From Cupriavidus malaysiensis (GTDB lineage: Bacteria > Pseudomonadota > Gammaproteobacteria > Burkholderiales > Burkholderiaceae), in NCBI RefSeq assembly GCF_001854325.1, contig NZ_CP017755.1, forward strand, positions 3,100,001-3,164,000: a stretch of 64,000 bases of DNA, given 5' to 3'. Below the pieces are notes generated by a model. It searched no databases. It had not been told where the DNA came from and saw nothing but the letters and a program-made list of their open reading frames with translations. The translations under genes and the position numbers were made by a program. Below are positions 27,758 through 35,979 of the stretch, piece by piece (position 1 is the stretch's first letter; every line of letters begins with the position of its first letter).

Positions 27758-27884
27758 GTCTCTAGAATCCTTATATTGATATGATTTTTTCGTGCGATTT
27801 TTCGCATCGGTCATCTCACTGTAAAGAAATCCCTGTGGCGATACCACTTAGCCACCCAAGAAAATCCATTAGCAAACCTGATGA
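27758..27884. promoter_or_regulatory. divergent promoter region, thiol dioxygenase operon / LysR gene
   Basis: This 127-bp gap is strongly AT-rich against its surroundings, with TTATATTGATATGATTTTTT-like sequence near 27771-27790. It must hold both promoters and the LysR binding site. I could not fix -35/-10 boxes or a single convincing T-N11-A site. Confidence 0.55.
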
Positions 27885-28751
27885 ATGGAAACCTTCGATC
27901 TTGATCTGCTGCGCACCCTGGTGACCATCGCCGACTGCGAGACATTCGGCGCCGCCGCGGTCAAGCTCGACCGCACCCAGTCGGCGGTCACGCAGCAGAT
28001 GCAGCGGCTGGAGGAGCAACTCGGCCTGAACCTGTTCGAGCGCCAGGGCCGCAACAAGCAGCTCAGCCGGCACGGCGACAAGCTATTGGAGTACGCGCGC
28101 CAGTTGCTGGCGCTCAACGACGAGGCGCTGCGGGTGATGCGCGAGGGTGACCTGACCGGCTCGCTGCGCATCGGCGCGCCGCACGACGTGGCCGATACGC
28201 TGCTGCCGGGCCTGCTGTCGCATATCGCGCGCGCCTCGCCCGCGCTGCGGCTGGAGATCCACGTGGGACGGAGCCCCTTCCTGATGGAATCGCTGCGCCG
28301 CGGCGAGATCGACCTGACCCTGTCGACGCGCGAGGACAGCGCGCTGGACGGCTTCCCGCTGCGCACCTCGCCCACCATCTGGGTCTGCGCGGCGGACTTC
28401 GCCTACGAGCGCGGCGCACCGGTGCCGCTGATCCTGGCCGACGAACCCAGCCTGTTCCGCCGGCTGGCGCTGGACGCGCTCAAGGAAAGCGGTGTGCCGT
28501 GGCGCGCGGCCTACCTCGCGCCCAGCCTGATCGGCATCAAGGCCGCCATCCGCGCAGGGCTGGGCGTGACCGCGCGCAGCATCGACCTGCTGGGCGCCGA
28601 CATGCGGGTGCTGGGGGACAAGGACGGGCTGCCGCGCTTGCCCGACGTGACCTACTACCTGTGGGCGCGGCCGAACGCGGTCAATCCGGTGGCGCGCCAG
28701 GTGTTCCTGATGCTCAAGGCGACGCTGCAGCGGGGGTTGGGGGCAGGCTGA
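27885..28751 (+). CDS. LysR-family regulator of the organosulfur cluster
   Basis: 288 aa. N-terminal HTH (LRTLVTIADCETFGAAAVKL then RTQSAVTQQMQRLEEQLG) and LysR effector domain with the SPFLMESLRRGEIDLTLSTR signature. It starts 128 bp from, and points away from, the thiol dioxygenase gene, the usual arrangement for a LysR activator controlling the neighbouring operon. The inducer is probably the sulfur compound degraded, by inference. Confidence 0.92.
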   Translation: METFDLDLLRTLVTIADCETFGAAAVKLDRTQSAVTQQMQRLEEQLGLNLFERQGRNKQLSRHGDKLLEYARQLLALNDEALRVMREGDLTGSLRIGAPHDVADTLLPGLLSHIARASPALRLEIHVGRSPFLMESLRRGEIDLTLSTREDSALDGFPLRTSPTIWVCAADFAYERGAPVPLILADEPSLFRRLALDALKESGVPWRAAYLAPSLIGIKAAIRAGLGVTARSIDLLGADMRVLGDKDGLPRLPDVTYYLWARPNAVNPVARQVFLMLKATLQRGLGAG

Positions 28752-28858
28752 AGCAGCGACGCTGCGGTGCGATGGCACTGCGGCGGCGGGCCATGCACCG
28801 GGCCGCCGCCCATGCCGCCCGCGCTGCTTGTGTCACGCTGGCTTCGGTCGCCCTCGAC

Positions 28859-29878
28859 TCAATCGCCCTTGAAGCCGGATGCCTTGATGACCGGGCCCCA
28901 GCGTTCCGACACGCCGCTGACATAGCGCGCCACCTCCTCGGGCGAGGAACCGGCCAGCAGGTCGTAGCCGGTACGCTCCAGCTTGTCGCGCACATCGCCC
29001 ATCGCCAGCGCCTTGCGCACCGACTGCTGCCACTGCCCCAGCACAGCGGGCGGCGTGGCGGCCGGCGCATAGAGCAGGTAGCGCGAGGCGGCCACCAGCT
29101 CCGGATAGCCGGCCTCGGCAAAGGTGGGCACGGCTGGCAGCGCGTCGGCGCGCCGCTCGCCGGCCACGGCCAGCACGCGCAGCTTGCCGGCGCGATGGTA
29201 TTCGACGAAGGTGGTGGTGGCATCCATGCCGGCGGCGATCTGCTTGCCCAGCACCTCGGTGACCAGCGGGCTGCCGCCACGGTAGGGCACGATGGTGCTG
29301 CCGGTGCGCGCACGCGCGACGAACTCGGTGGCGAGGAAATGCAGCAGCGTGCCGACCGTGCTGATGCCGATCGAGTGAGCCTTCGGCTCGGCCCGCGCGG
29401 CCTGCACGAACTGCGCCAGCGTCTTGTAGGGCGCGTCGGCCGGCACCGCCAGGCCGAACTGCACACCCGCCACGTCGGTGATCGCGGTGAAGTCGGTGGC
29501 CGGCTGGTAGCGCAGGTTGCTGTAGATCAGCGGCGCGATCACCATGGTGTCGACCGGCGTCAGCAGAACCGTGCCGCCGTCGGCCGGCGCGTGCTTGAGC
29601 GCCTCGGCGGCGACGCGGGTGCCGGCGCCGGGCCGGTTGTCGACCAGCACGGTGCGCCCCAGCGTGTCCTTCAGCTTCTCGGCCAGCAGGCGCCCCATGA
29701 AGTCCGCCGGGCCGCCCGGCGGGAAAGGTACGATGATGCGCGCCACCGACTGGGCACTCGTGGCACTGGCGGCGCTGGCGGCGCGCGGCAACGCTGCGCC
29801 GGCACAGAGCGCGGCGGCGCCGGCCAGCCAGGCGCGCCGCGAATAGCGGGACGCGCCCGCGTGGTTGTCGTCTTGCAT
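28859..29878 (-). CDS. Bug/TctC-family solute-binding protein (twin-arginine signal)
   Basis: 339 aa from the ATG at 29878, preceded by CAGGAGGAGAC. The leader YSRRAWLAGAAALCAGAALP has the twin-arginine S-R-R-x-W-L pattern and ends at an AxA site. The mature part begins ARIIVPFPPGGPADFMGRLL and shows VLVDNRPGAGTRVAAEALKH, VPYRGGSPLVTEVLGKQIAAGM and RVLAVAGERR. It captures a small ligand in the periplasm. As last gene of the GntR/amidase operon, its ligand is probably the amide or its carboxylate product. Confidence 0.92.
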   Translation of the reverse strand: MQDDNHAGASRYSRRAWLAGAAALCAGAALPRAASAASATSAQSVARIIVPFPPGGPADFMGRLLAEKLKDTLGRTVLVDNRPGAGTRVAAEALKHAPADGGTVLLTPVDTMVIAPLIYSNLRYQPATDFTAITDVAGVQFGLAVPADAPYKTLAQFVQAARAEPKAHSIGISTVGTLLHFLATEFVARARTGSTIVPYRGGSPLVTEVLGKQIAAGMDATTTFVEYHRAGKLRVLAVAGERRADALPAVPTFAEAGYPELVAASRYLLYAPAATPPAVLGQWQQSVRKALAMGDVRDKLERTGYDLLAGSSPEEVARYVSGVSERWGPVIKASGFKGD

Positions 29879-30036
29879 GTCTCCTCCTGGTTGCTGCCTG
29901 TGTTCTCGCCAGGCTAGTGGTCGTACGGCTTGTTGTCCTGCTGCGCGGCGGCGCACCGCGCGGCGTCGCACCGCATGCCGTGGCCCGGCGCGCTGCGACC
30001 GTCCGGGACGCCGCGCGGCGCGGCGCCCGCCGCCGT

Positions 30037-31446
30037 TCAGCGCGCGCTGAACGGCAGGAAGCCTGCCGCCCGCTCGATGACTTCGCCGGCGCGCAGCAGC
30101 AGGTCTTCGCGGAAGCGCCACGCCACCAGTTGCACCCCCATCGGCACACCACCGGCCAGGCCGGTGGGCACCGACAGGCCCGGCACGCCCAGGCCGGCGG
30201 TGGCCAGCAGCGGGCTCTGCGCCGCCACCAGCGCGCGCATGTCTTCCACGCTGCCGGTATCCATGTCCTGCCGCACCGGGCGCTGCCACGACACCGGCAT
30301 CAGCACCAGCGGATAGCGCTCGAAGAACACCGCCCACTGGCGCGCCAGCGTCTGGCGGCGCGCCAGGCCGTCGAGGAAACCGTCGCGGTCGGTTTCGGCC
30401 ATGCCTTCCATCATGTTGTGCAGGCTGCGGCGGATGGCCTCGTCGCCGTGCTCGCGCACGCCCGCGACGACGCTGCGGCGCGCGTCGTCGGTGGTCAGGG
30501 TGCGCCACAGTTCGGCGGCCTCGAGGAAGCCGGGCAAGGCGGCCTCCTCGACCACGTAGCCGGCCGCCTGCAGCCAGCCCGCGGCCTGATCGAGTGCCGC
30601 GCTCACGGCGGGATCGACGGCAATGCCCGGGCAGTGCCGGAACAGCGCCACGCGCAGCGGGCCCGCCGGCAGCGGCAGTTCCAGCGGCACCGGTACCCAT
30701 GACGGATCGCGCGCATCATGGCCGGCCATGGCGTGGAAGCCCAGGCGCAGGTCACCCACGCTGCGCGCCAGCGGCCCTTGCACCGACATCAGTTGCGGCG
30801 TGATGCTGCGCTCGGCGGTGGCACTCGGGTTGTAGGCGGGGACGCGGCCCACGGTCGGACGCAGGCCGGCCACGCCGCAGGCATAGGCCGGATAGCGGAT
30901 CGAGCCGCCGATGTCGTTGCCATGCGCGAGCGCGCCCATGCCGGTGGCCACCGCGGCAGCCGCGCCGCCGCTGGAGCCGCCGGGGGTGACGGCTGGGTCC
31001 CAGGGATTGAGCGTGCGTCCGTGCAGGCCGTTGTCGGTGAACCAGCGCCACGAATAGGTCGGCGTATTGCTGCGCCCGACGATGATGGCGCCGGCGGCAC
31101 GCCATTGCGCCACCAGCGGCGCATCCTCGCGCGCGATGTGGTCGCGCAGCGGGATCACGCCGTTGCTGGTGGCATGGCCGGCCTGGTCGACGTTGATCTT
31201 GATGGTGACCGGCACGCCGTGCAGCGGGCCCAGCGCGGCGCCCGCGGCGCGCGCGCGGTCGGCGGCATCGGCGCTGGCCAGTGCCGCGTCGGCCAGCACC
31301 TCGGTGAGCGCGTTGACGCGCGGATTGCATTGCGCGATGCGCTCCAGCACGCTGGCGGTGACTTCGCGGCAGGACACATCGCCATGGCGGACGGCCGCCG
31401 CGACTTCGGCGGCGCTCAGGGACCACAGTGCAGCTTGGGCAGGCAT
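30037..31446 (-). CDS. amidase-signature-family hydrolase
   Basis: 469 aa; an ATG at 31461 would add 5 residues. The Ser-cisSer-Lys triad is intact: Lys83 in TIKINVD, cis-Ser in GGSSGG (156-161) and nucleophile Ser182 in GNDIGGSIRYP. The C-terminal LGVPGLSVPTG-L and GVQLVAWRFREDLLL match the family. No signal peptide. It hydrolyses an amide to acid and ammonia in the cytoplasm. The operon GntR-amidase-Bug suggests uptake and cleavage of an environmental amide; the exact substrate is not readable. Confidence 0.92.
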   Translation of the reverse strand: MPAQAALWSLSAAEVAAAVRHGDVSCREVTASVLERIAQCNPRVNALTEVLADAALASADAADRARAAGAALGPLHGVPVTIKINVDQAGHATSNGVIPLRDHIAREDAPLVAQWRAAGAIIVGRSNTPTYSWRWFTDNGLHGRTLNPWDPAVTPGGSSGGAAAAVATGMGALAHGNDIGGSIRYPAYACGVAGLRPTVGRVPAYNPSATAERSITPQLMSVQGPLARSVGDLRLGFHAMAGHDARDPSWVPVPLELPLPAGPLRVALFRHCPGIAVDPAVSAALDQAAGWLQAAGYVVEEAALPGFLEAAELWRTLTTDDARRSVVAGVREHGDEAIRRSLHNMMEGMAETDRDGFLDGLARRQTLARQWAVFFERYPLVLMPVSWQRPVRQDMDTGSVEDMRALVAAQSPLLATAGLGVPGLSVPTGLAGGVPMGVQLVAWRFREDLLLRAGEVIERAAGFLPFSAR

Positions 31447-31529
31447 GGTGCAGGACTCCACAAGTTGAGGGTGAGGGCAAAAGCGATCCCCGCCGCCCGC
31501 TTGCGGAAGAAGCGGGCGGTCCAGGCAGC

Positions 31530-31584
31530 GTCAGGCAACCGTCAGGCAACCGTCAGGCAACGATCAGGCAGCTGTCAGGCAGCG
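31530..31584. repeat. 11-bp tandem repeat, five copies
   Basis: Five units of GTCAGGCAACC, the last two diverged, lie head to tail in the 193-bp gap between the GntR and amidase genes, with a partial copy before them. They could be slippage-prone or bind a regulator; no gene covers them. Confidence 0.85.
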
Positions 31585-31639
31585 GGGCGGAACCCGGCGC
31601 GCGGCTGCCCGCGCGCCGGCGGAAACAGTGGCAGCGCGC

Positions 31640-32422
31640 TCAGTCGCCTGGCTCGGCGCCGGTCAGCAGGCCGGCGCGGTCCATGCGCGCCTCGGCCTCC
31701 AGCGCCAGCGCCTCCGCGCATGCCATGTGCTCGCGCATCAGCTCGCGCGCGCGCGCCGCGTCGCGCGCACGGAAGGCGTCCATCAGCCCGGTGTGGCTGT
31801 GCAGGACGTCCTCGTCGAAGCGGTCGAAGCCATCCTGCGCGTGGCGCACGATGATGACGCGGCGGATGATGTCGTTGAGCAGGCGGCAGAACAGTGCCAG
31901 CATCGGGCTGTCGCAGGCGTCGGCGAGGCGGTCGTGGAACAGCAGGTCGGCCTCGCGCCGCGCGTTCCAGTCGGCGCTGCCGCCGTGCGCCGGATGGCTG
32001 AGGCCGATCAGCGCCTCCAGTTCCGCCAGGTCGGCCTCGCTCAACCGGGTCGCCACGTTCGCGGCCAGTTCGGGCTCAACGGCGCGCCGCAGCGCGTACA
32101 GCGTCCTGATGTCGACCGGCTGGAAGTAGAGATAGCTGGACACCGCATCCAGGCAGCGCTCATAGGAGGGCGGCGTCAAGGTGGCGCCGCCGTTGGGCCC
32201 GGTGCTGACCGACACCAGGCCCTGCACCTGCAGCGCGGCCAGCGCCTCGCGCACGGTGCCGCGCGAAACGCCGAGCTGCTCGATCAGCGCCGCTTCCTGC
32301 GGCAGCCGGTCGCCGGCCTGCTGCTCGGTATCGACGATCCAGCGCTTGATGCCGGCCACCACCTGGTCCGAGCGCTTGATGCGCTTGCCGGCGGGGAGCG
32401 GGGGCTTGGGAGGAAGGCTCAT
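31640..32422 (-). CDS. GntR-family (FadR subgroup, FCD domain) regulator
   Basis: 260 aa from the ATG at 32422. Winged HTH about residues 18-82 (QAGDRLPQEAALIEQLGVSR, TVREALAALQVQGLVSV), then an FCD effector domain (about 105-235) with the metal/ligand residues FHDRLADA and HSHTGLMDAFRARD. It is the first gene of the amidase/Bug operon and has an AT-rich dyad 11-39 bp upstream of its start, so it most likely represses its own operon. The inducer is probably the amide or acid. Confidence 0.92.
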   Translation of the reverse strand: MSLPPKPPLPAGKRIKRSDQVVAGIKRWIVDTEQQAGDRLPQEAALIEQLGVSRGTVREALAALQVQGLVSVSTGPNGGATLTPPSYERCLDAVSSYLYFQPVDIRTLYALRRAVEPELAANVATRLSEADLAELEALIGLSHPAHGGSADWNARREADLLFHDRLADACDSPMLALFCRLLNDIIRRVIIVRHAQDGFDRFDEDVLHSHTGLMDAFRARDAARARELMREHMACAEALALEAEARMDRAGLLTGAEPGD

Positions 32423-32432
32423 CGGCTTCGGT

Positions 32433-32461
32433 CTATTTATGATGATAAATAGGATAAATAG
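32433..32461 (-). promoter_or_regulatory. GntR operator dyad
   Basis: CTATTTAT-GATG-ATAAATAG (32433-32452) is a perfect 8-bp dyad. A further ATAAATAG half-site follows at 32454-32461. It sits just upstream of the GntR start codon at 32422 in otherwise GC-rich DNA. Confidence 0.75.
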
Positions 32462-32585
32462 CACCGGACATCGATTCGATCCAGTGAGGGTGTTCCCTTA
32501 GCCGGCGGCGCGGCTGCTCTTCGCCGCCCCGTTGCTCCGCAGCCCCACCGCTAGCGCGAAGCATTGACCTTGCATTGCGTATCGA

Positions 32586-32609
32586 TCGATATAGTATTTT
32601 CTATATCGA
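32586..32609 (+). promoter_or_regulatory. TetR operator dyad
   Basis: TCGATATAG (32586-32594) and CTATATCGA (32601-32609) are perfect 9-bp arms around TATTTT, 33 bp before the TetR start codon at 32643. This is a textbook autoregulatory position; binding is inferred. Confidence 0.78.
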
Positions 32610-32642
32610 ACGCCACAAAACAGTGCACGCGCTGCCGCCCTC

Positions 32643-33317
32643 ATGCCAAGACCCCGCGAATTCAACGAAGCCGATGTGCTCGACGCCGCCACCGACGCGT
32701 TCTGGGCACACGGCTACGAAGCCACCTCGACGCGCGACCTGGTGCGCGAGACCGGCCTGACCCAGCCGAGCCTGTACAACGCCTTCGGCGACAAGCGCGC
32801 GCTGTTCCGGCGCGTGCTGGAGCATTACCTGGAGCGCTCGCTGCGCGAGCGCATGGCGCACCTCGAAGCGGCGCACGCACCGGCCGAGGCGATCGCGGCC
32901 TTCTTCGGCGAGACCGTCGAGCGCTCGCTGAACGATCCGCTGCGGCGCGGCTGCCTGCTGGTCAACTCGGCGCTCGAGGCACGGCCCGAGGACGCCGACC
33001 TGAGCGCCGCCATCGCGCAGGAGATCGGGCAGATCGAGGCCTTCTTCGTACGTTGCCTGCGCGCCGCCCAGGCCCGCGGCACGCTGCCGGCGGCCACCCC
33101 GCCCGAAACCGGCGCCGCCCACCTGCTGGCCGTGCTGCTGGGCGTGCGGGTGCTGGCGCGGACACGGCCGGAGCGCACCTTGATCGCGACCGCCGCGGCA
33201 AGCGCGCTGCGCCTGCTCGGCCTGCCGCCGATGCCTCCCATGCGACCGATTGCGCCGGCCGACGTCGATGACGGCGTCGCGCCATCCTCGCCGCGCGACT
33301 CGCCGCGCCACCGCTAG
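32643..33317 (+). CDS. TetR-family regulator (AcrR/LmrA-like)
   Basis: 224 aa. HTH about residues 8-55 (ADVLDAATDAFWAHGYEATS, RDLVRETGLTQPSLYNAFGDK), with a C-terminal TetR_C domain containing the RRGCLLVNSALE segment typical of NemR/LmrA-like repressors that guard reductases or efflux pumps. The last 25 residues are Pro-rich and unconserved. Its normal partner gene is missing: only a short hydrophobic reading frame lies downstream before the low-GC island begins, so the original target may have been displaced. Confidence 0.9.
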   Translation: MPRPREFNEADVLDAATDAFWAHGYEATSTRDLVRETGLTQPSLYNAFGDKRALFRRVLEHYLERSLRERMAHLEAAHAPAEAIAAFFGETVERSLNDPLRRGCLLVNSALEARPEDADLSAAIAQEIGQIEAFFVRCLRAAQARGTLPAATPPETGAAHLLAVLLGVRVLARTRPERTLIATAAASALRLLGLPPMPPMRPIAPADVDDGVAPSSPRDSPRHR

Positions 33318-33426
33318 GTGCCTGCGTGCCCGGCGCCCCACGTTGTCATCTCCGCCGCCGGCGCCAGCGCCGGCCGGCCCCTCTGCGACCCGCGCCATCG
33401 TTGCCGCGCGCCGCCAAGGAACCGTC

Positions 33427-33609
33427 ATGCCTGAGTCCAGCCTTGCCGCGACGGCGAATGCGACCGCGAACTCCACCGCGAGCCCTGCGGCCGGCACCAT
33501 CGCCCTCGCCATCCTGGCCGACTTCAGCGCCAGCCTGCCGGCCCTCGGCCTGGCTCTGCAGGCCATCGGCGCGGCCCTGCTGATGCTATTCTTCCTTCCT
33601 TGTCTGTAG
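33427..33609 (+). CDS. short hydrophobic reading frame at the island edge, possibly truncated
   Basis: 60 aa from the ATG at 33427, with AAGGAACC upstream. An Ala/Thr-rich N-terminus is followed by one hydrophobic stretch (about residues 22-60). The last 24 bp overlap the 3' end of the convergent quinone reductase-like gene, where base composition changes. It resembles no family I recognise. It may be the start of a membrane protein gene cut by island insertion, or a chance frame. Confidence 0.35.
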   Translation: MPESSLAATANATANSTASPAAGTIALAILADFSASLPALGLALQAIGAALLMLFFLPCL

Positions 33610-34572
33610 AACGACCTTGCCCATTGCGTGTCGTTGTGTAATGGCGTTCAGTGCATCGTTCGCCTCGGCAAGCGGGAAAACCCGATCCACGTGAGCGCGG
33701 ATTTTTCCCTCGCAGTGCCATGCGAATATCTCGGAGAAGCCATCAGCGACTCTGGAGGGAAACCTGCTTCTGTAGTAACCCCGATAGAACCCGATGAGAT
33801 CGAGGTTTTTCACTAAAAAAATATTGGGGCGGATCTCCGGCAACTCGCCACAGGCAAATCCGATGACGATGTATCGTGCTTCTGCCTGGCAACATCGAAT
33901 CGCAAGCTGAGTGAACTCGCCGCCAACAGGATCGAAGACAACATCCACCCCCTCAACGCCCAACGACTCGCGGATAGCTCGCCTCCAATCTGGATGACTG
34001 TAGGTTAAGCCCAGATCTGCACCGCCATGCGATACCGCAAAATCGGCACGCGCCTGCGTGCTGGCGGCAGCCACAACCTTTGCTCCTGAGGCCTTTGCCA
34101 CCTGTACCGCGGCAAGACCGGCACCCCCGCTTGCGCCAAGCACCAGAACGGTCTCCCGGGCGTCAAGCCGAGCCCGCCATTTCAAAGCCCCGATCGCCGT
34201 GCCATAGGCAATTCCCAGCGCAGCAGCTTCGATAAACCCCATGGTGTCGGGAATGGGGTGAACCGAACTGGCATCCACTACGGCTTGATCGGCATAGCCG
34301 CCAAACTGCATACCCACCATCACCCTGTCGCCCGGGCGAACACCGGAAACTGTGGGACACACCTCAACGACAACGCCGGCAGCCTCCAGGCCCGGAACAA
34401 ACGGGAAAGATTGTGGCTTTTCCTGATAAGTTCCGCGCAGGAGCAACAGATCCGCAAAATTCAGGCCGGAGGCATGCGTATCCACACGTACTTGACCTGT
34501 CAGCAGCGGTGTGTCCGGCAGGTCACCAACCAAAAGCGTTTCGCCAATTCGTTCGCAGTACGCAGCTCGCAT
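33586..34572 (-). CDS. quinone oxidoreductase-like MDR enzyme
   Basis: 328 aa. A zinc-free medium-chain dehydrogenase of the QOR/acryloyl-CoA-reductase-like branch: N-terminal catalytic fold with SGLNFADLLLLRGTYQEKP and FPFVPGLEAAGVVVEV, then a Rossmann fold with VLGASGGAGLAAVQVAKASGA-like motif binding NADPH. The C-terminus AMGKVVLQTRKEE is family-like. It reduces an enone or quinone-type substrate. It is the last gene of the island cassette, 27 bp after the MATE gene, so it may tailor or detoxify the product. Confidence 0.88.
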   Translation of the reverse strand: MRAAYCERIGETLLVGDLPDTPLLTGQVRVDTHASGLNFADLLLLRGTYQEKPQSFPFVPGLEAAGVVVEVCPTVSGVRPGDRVMVGMQFGGYADQAVVDASSVHPIPDTMGFIEAAALGIAYGTAIGALKWRARLDARETVLVLGASGGAGLAAVQVAKASGAKVVAAASTQARADFAVSHGGADLGLTYSHPDWRRAIRESLGVEGVDVVFDPVGGEFTQLAIRCCQAEARYIVIGFACGELPEIRPNIFLVKNLDLIGFYRGYYRSRFPSRVADGFSEIFAWHCEGKIRAHVDRVFPLAEANDALNAITQRHAMGKVVLQTRKEE

Positions 34573-34599
34573 GTTGGATACCCCTTGATTGCCATTACG

Positions 34600-35979
34600 T
34601 TAGCGTGCCACTTCCATCGCAAGTCGTCGCTTGGATGCGACCTTGCGATGGAAGATTGCGCCGAGCGCAAGTGCCGCCGCACACAGCGCAATGAATCCAC
34701 CTATCCATACGCCGACGGCACCGAAGCCATCAAGACCGAATGCGATCCAGGTGCCCAGACCCAACCCGAGACCACAGCGCAAGACCACAGCCACGGCAAC
34801 CGCCGGCCATCCAATGCGGTAGGAGCGAAGCACCAAGCAGAAGTAGATTTGTATGGCATCGGCTATCTGGCTGACTGCTACCCAGAAGAGCATCCTAGAC
34901 GCCAAGGCAGCCACATTGACGTCGGTCGTGAACAGCGCGGCGAGTGCATTCCGTCCTGCCAGCAAACCCACTGTCGTCGCTACTGACAGAGAGCAGACCA
35001 TCAGCAGTCCTGCCCTGAAAGTCACAGACTCCTCAGCCAATGCGCTGGCCCCGGCGGATCTGGCAATCAGGACCCCTGACGCGATGCCGACAGACAGCGG
35101 CAGCATGAAGAGGAGGGTAGCGATGTTGGCTGCGATCTGATGTGCAGCAGACGCGTTTGAGCCCGCTCTGGCAATCAGGATTGCCATGCCTGAGAACGAC
35201 ACGATTTCAACGAACTGAACCGCGGAGACTGGAACCGAGGATTGCAGAACAAGCCTTAGTGCGCTCCATGAGACCCGGAGGCCTCCGCTGCGACGAATTC
35301 CTCCTAGAACGTTGCCGCGTAGCAGAACTCGGCAGCAGATGGCGAGACTAGCCCACGCAATAATCACGGACGAGGCTGCGCATCCCAGCACTCCCAGCCG
35401 CTCGCCCGTGTCGTTGCTGGTTGCCTGCATCAGGATGAAATTGAGCGGAACTTTCAGTACCAGGCCGGCAACATTGATCCACATAAGCACTGCGGGACGT
35501 CCCGTTGCCGATTCCATCGCAAACAGCAGCCGGTAAGCCAGGAGTGCAGGCAAGGCAATGGCGAGGACACCGAGGAATGACTGGGTCTTCCTCATGGTTG
35601 CAGGATCGGTGTCCACCAGCATGGTGAGGCACATCATGAGCAGAGGATAGGCAAGCATGGCGCACCCGATAGAGAGCACCATGCCAGTCGATAAGACGGC
35701 GTGCAATTCGGTCGTCGCACCGCTTCCCCAGAGCCGCGCTGCAAGGGGTGTGATGCCATTGGCGATCCCGGTCAGGATGACCAGCACGGTCACGTAGATG
35801 GCGCTGCCGATACCGATCGCTGCAAGGTCCGAAGTTCCGAAGTGCCCCGCCATCACGGTGTCGATGCTCATCATGCCAACGGCGGTAAGCTGCATCCCGA
35901 ACGTAGGGGCAGCCAGCGCGGCGATCCGGCGGGCTTCAGCGCACATGCGCGCCGACTTGAAGTGCGACGATTGTGGCAT
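34600..35979 (-). CDS. MATE-family efflux transporter
   Basis: 459 aa, twelve hydrophobic segments in two repeats. The NorM-like start LAAPTFGMQLTAVGMMSIDTVMAGHFGTSDLAAIGIG and the mid-protein SVPVSAVQFVEIVSFSGMAI repeat are diagnostic. MATE proteins export cationic or drug-like molecules using sodium or proton gradients. Its start overlaps the PP2C-like gene by 44 bp. In this cassette it is a good candidate for exporting the product or for self-protection. Confidence 0.92.
   Translation of the reverse strand: MPQSSHFKSARMCAEARRIAALAAPTFGMQLTAVGMMSIDTVMAGHFGTSDLAAIGIGSAIYVTVLVILTGIANGITPLAARLWGSGATTELHAVLSTGMVLSIGCAMLAYPLLMMCLTMLVDTDPATMRKTQSFLGVLAIALPALLAYRLLFAMESATGRPAVLMWINVAGLVLKVPLNFILMQATSNDTGERLGVLGCAASSVIIAWASLAICCRVLLRGNVLGGIRRSGGLRVSWSALRLVLQSSVPVSAVQFVEIVSFSGMAILIARAGSNASAAHQIAANIATLLFMLPLSVGIASGVLIARSAGASALAEESVTFRAGLLMVCSLSVATTVGLLAGRNALAALFTTDVNVAALASRMLFWVAVSQIADAIQIYFCLVLRSYRIGWPAVAVAVVLRCGLGLGLGTWIAFGLDGFGAVGVWIGGFIALCAAALALGAIFHRKVASKRRLAMEVAR

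Noticed and set aside
31530..31584. Possible CRISPR-like repeat
   Set aside because: Units are 11 bp and directly adjacent with no spacers; it is a simple tandem repeat.
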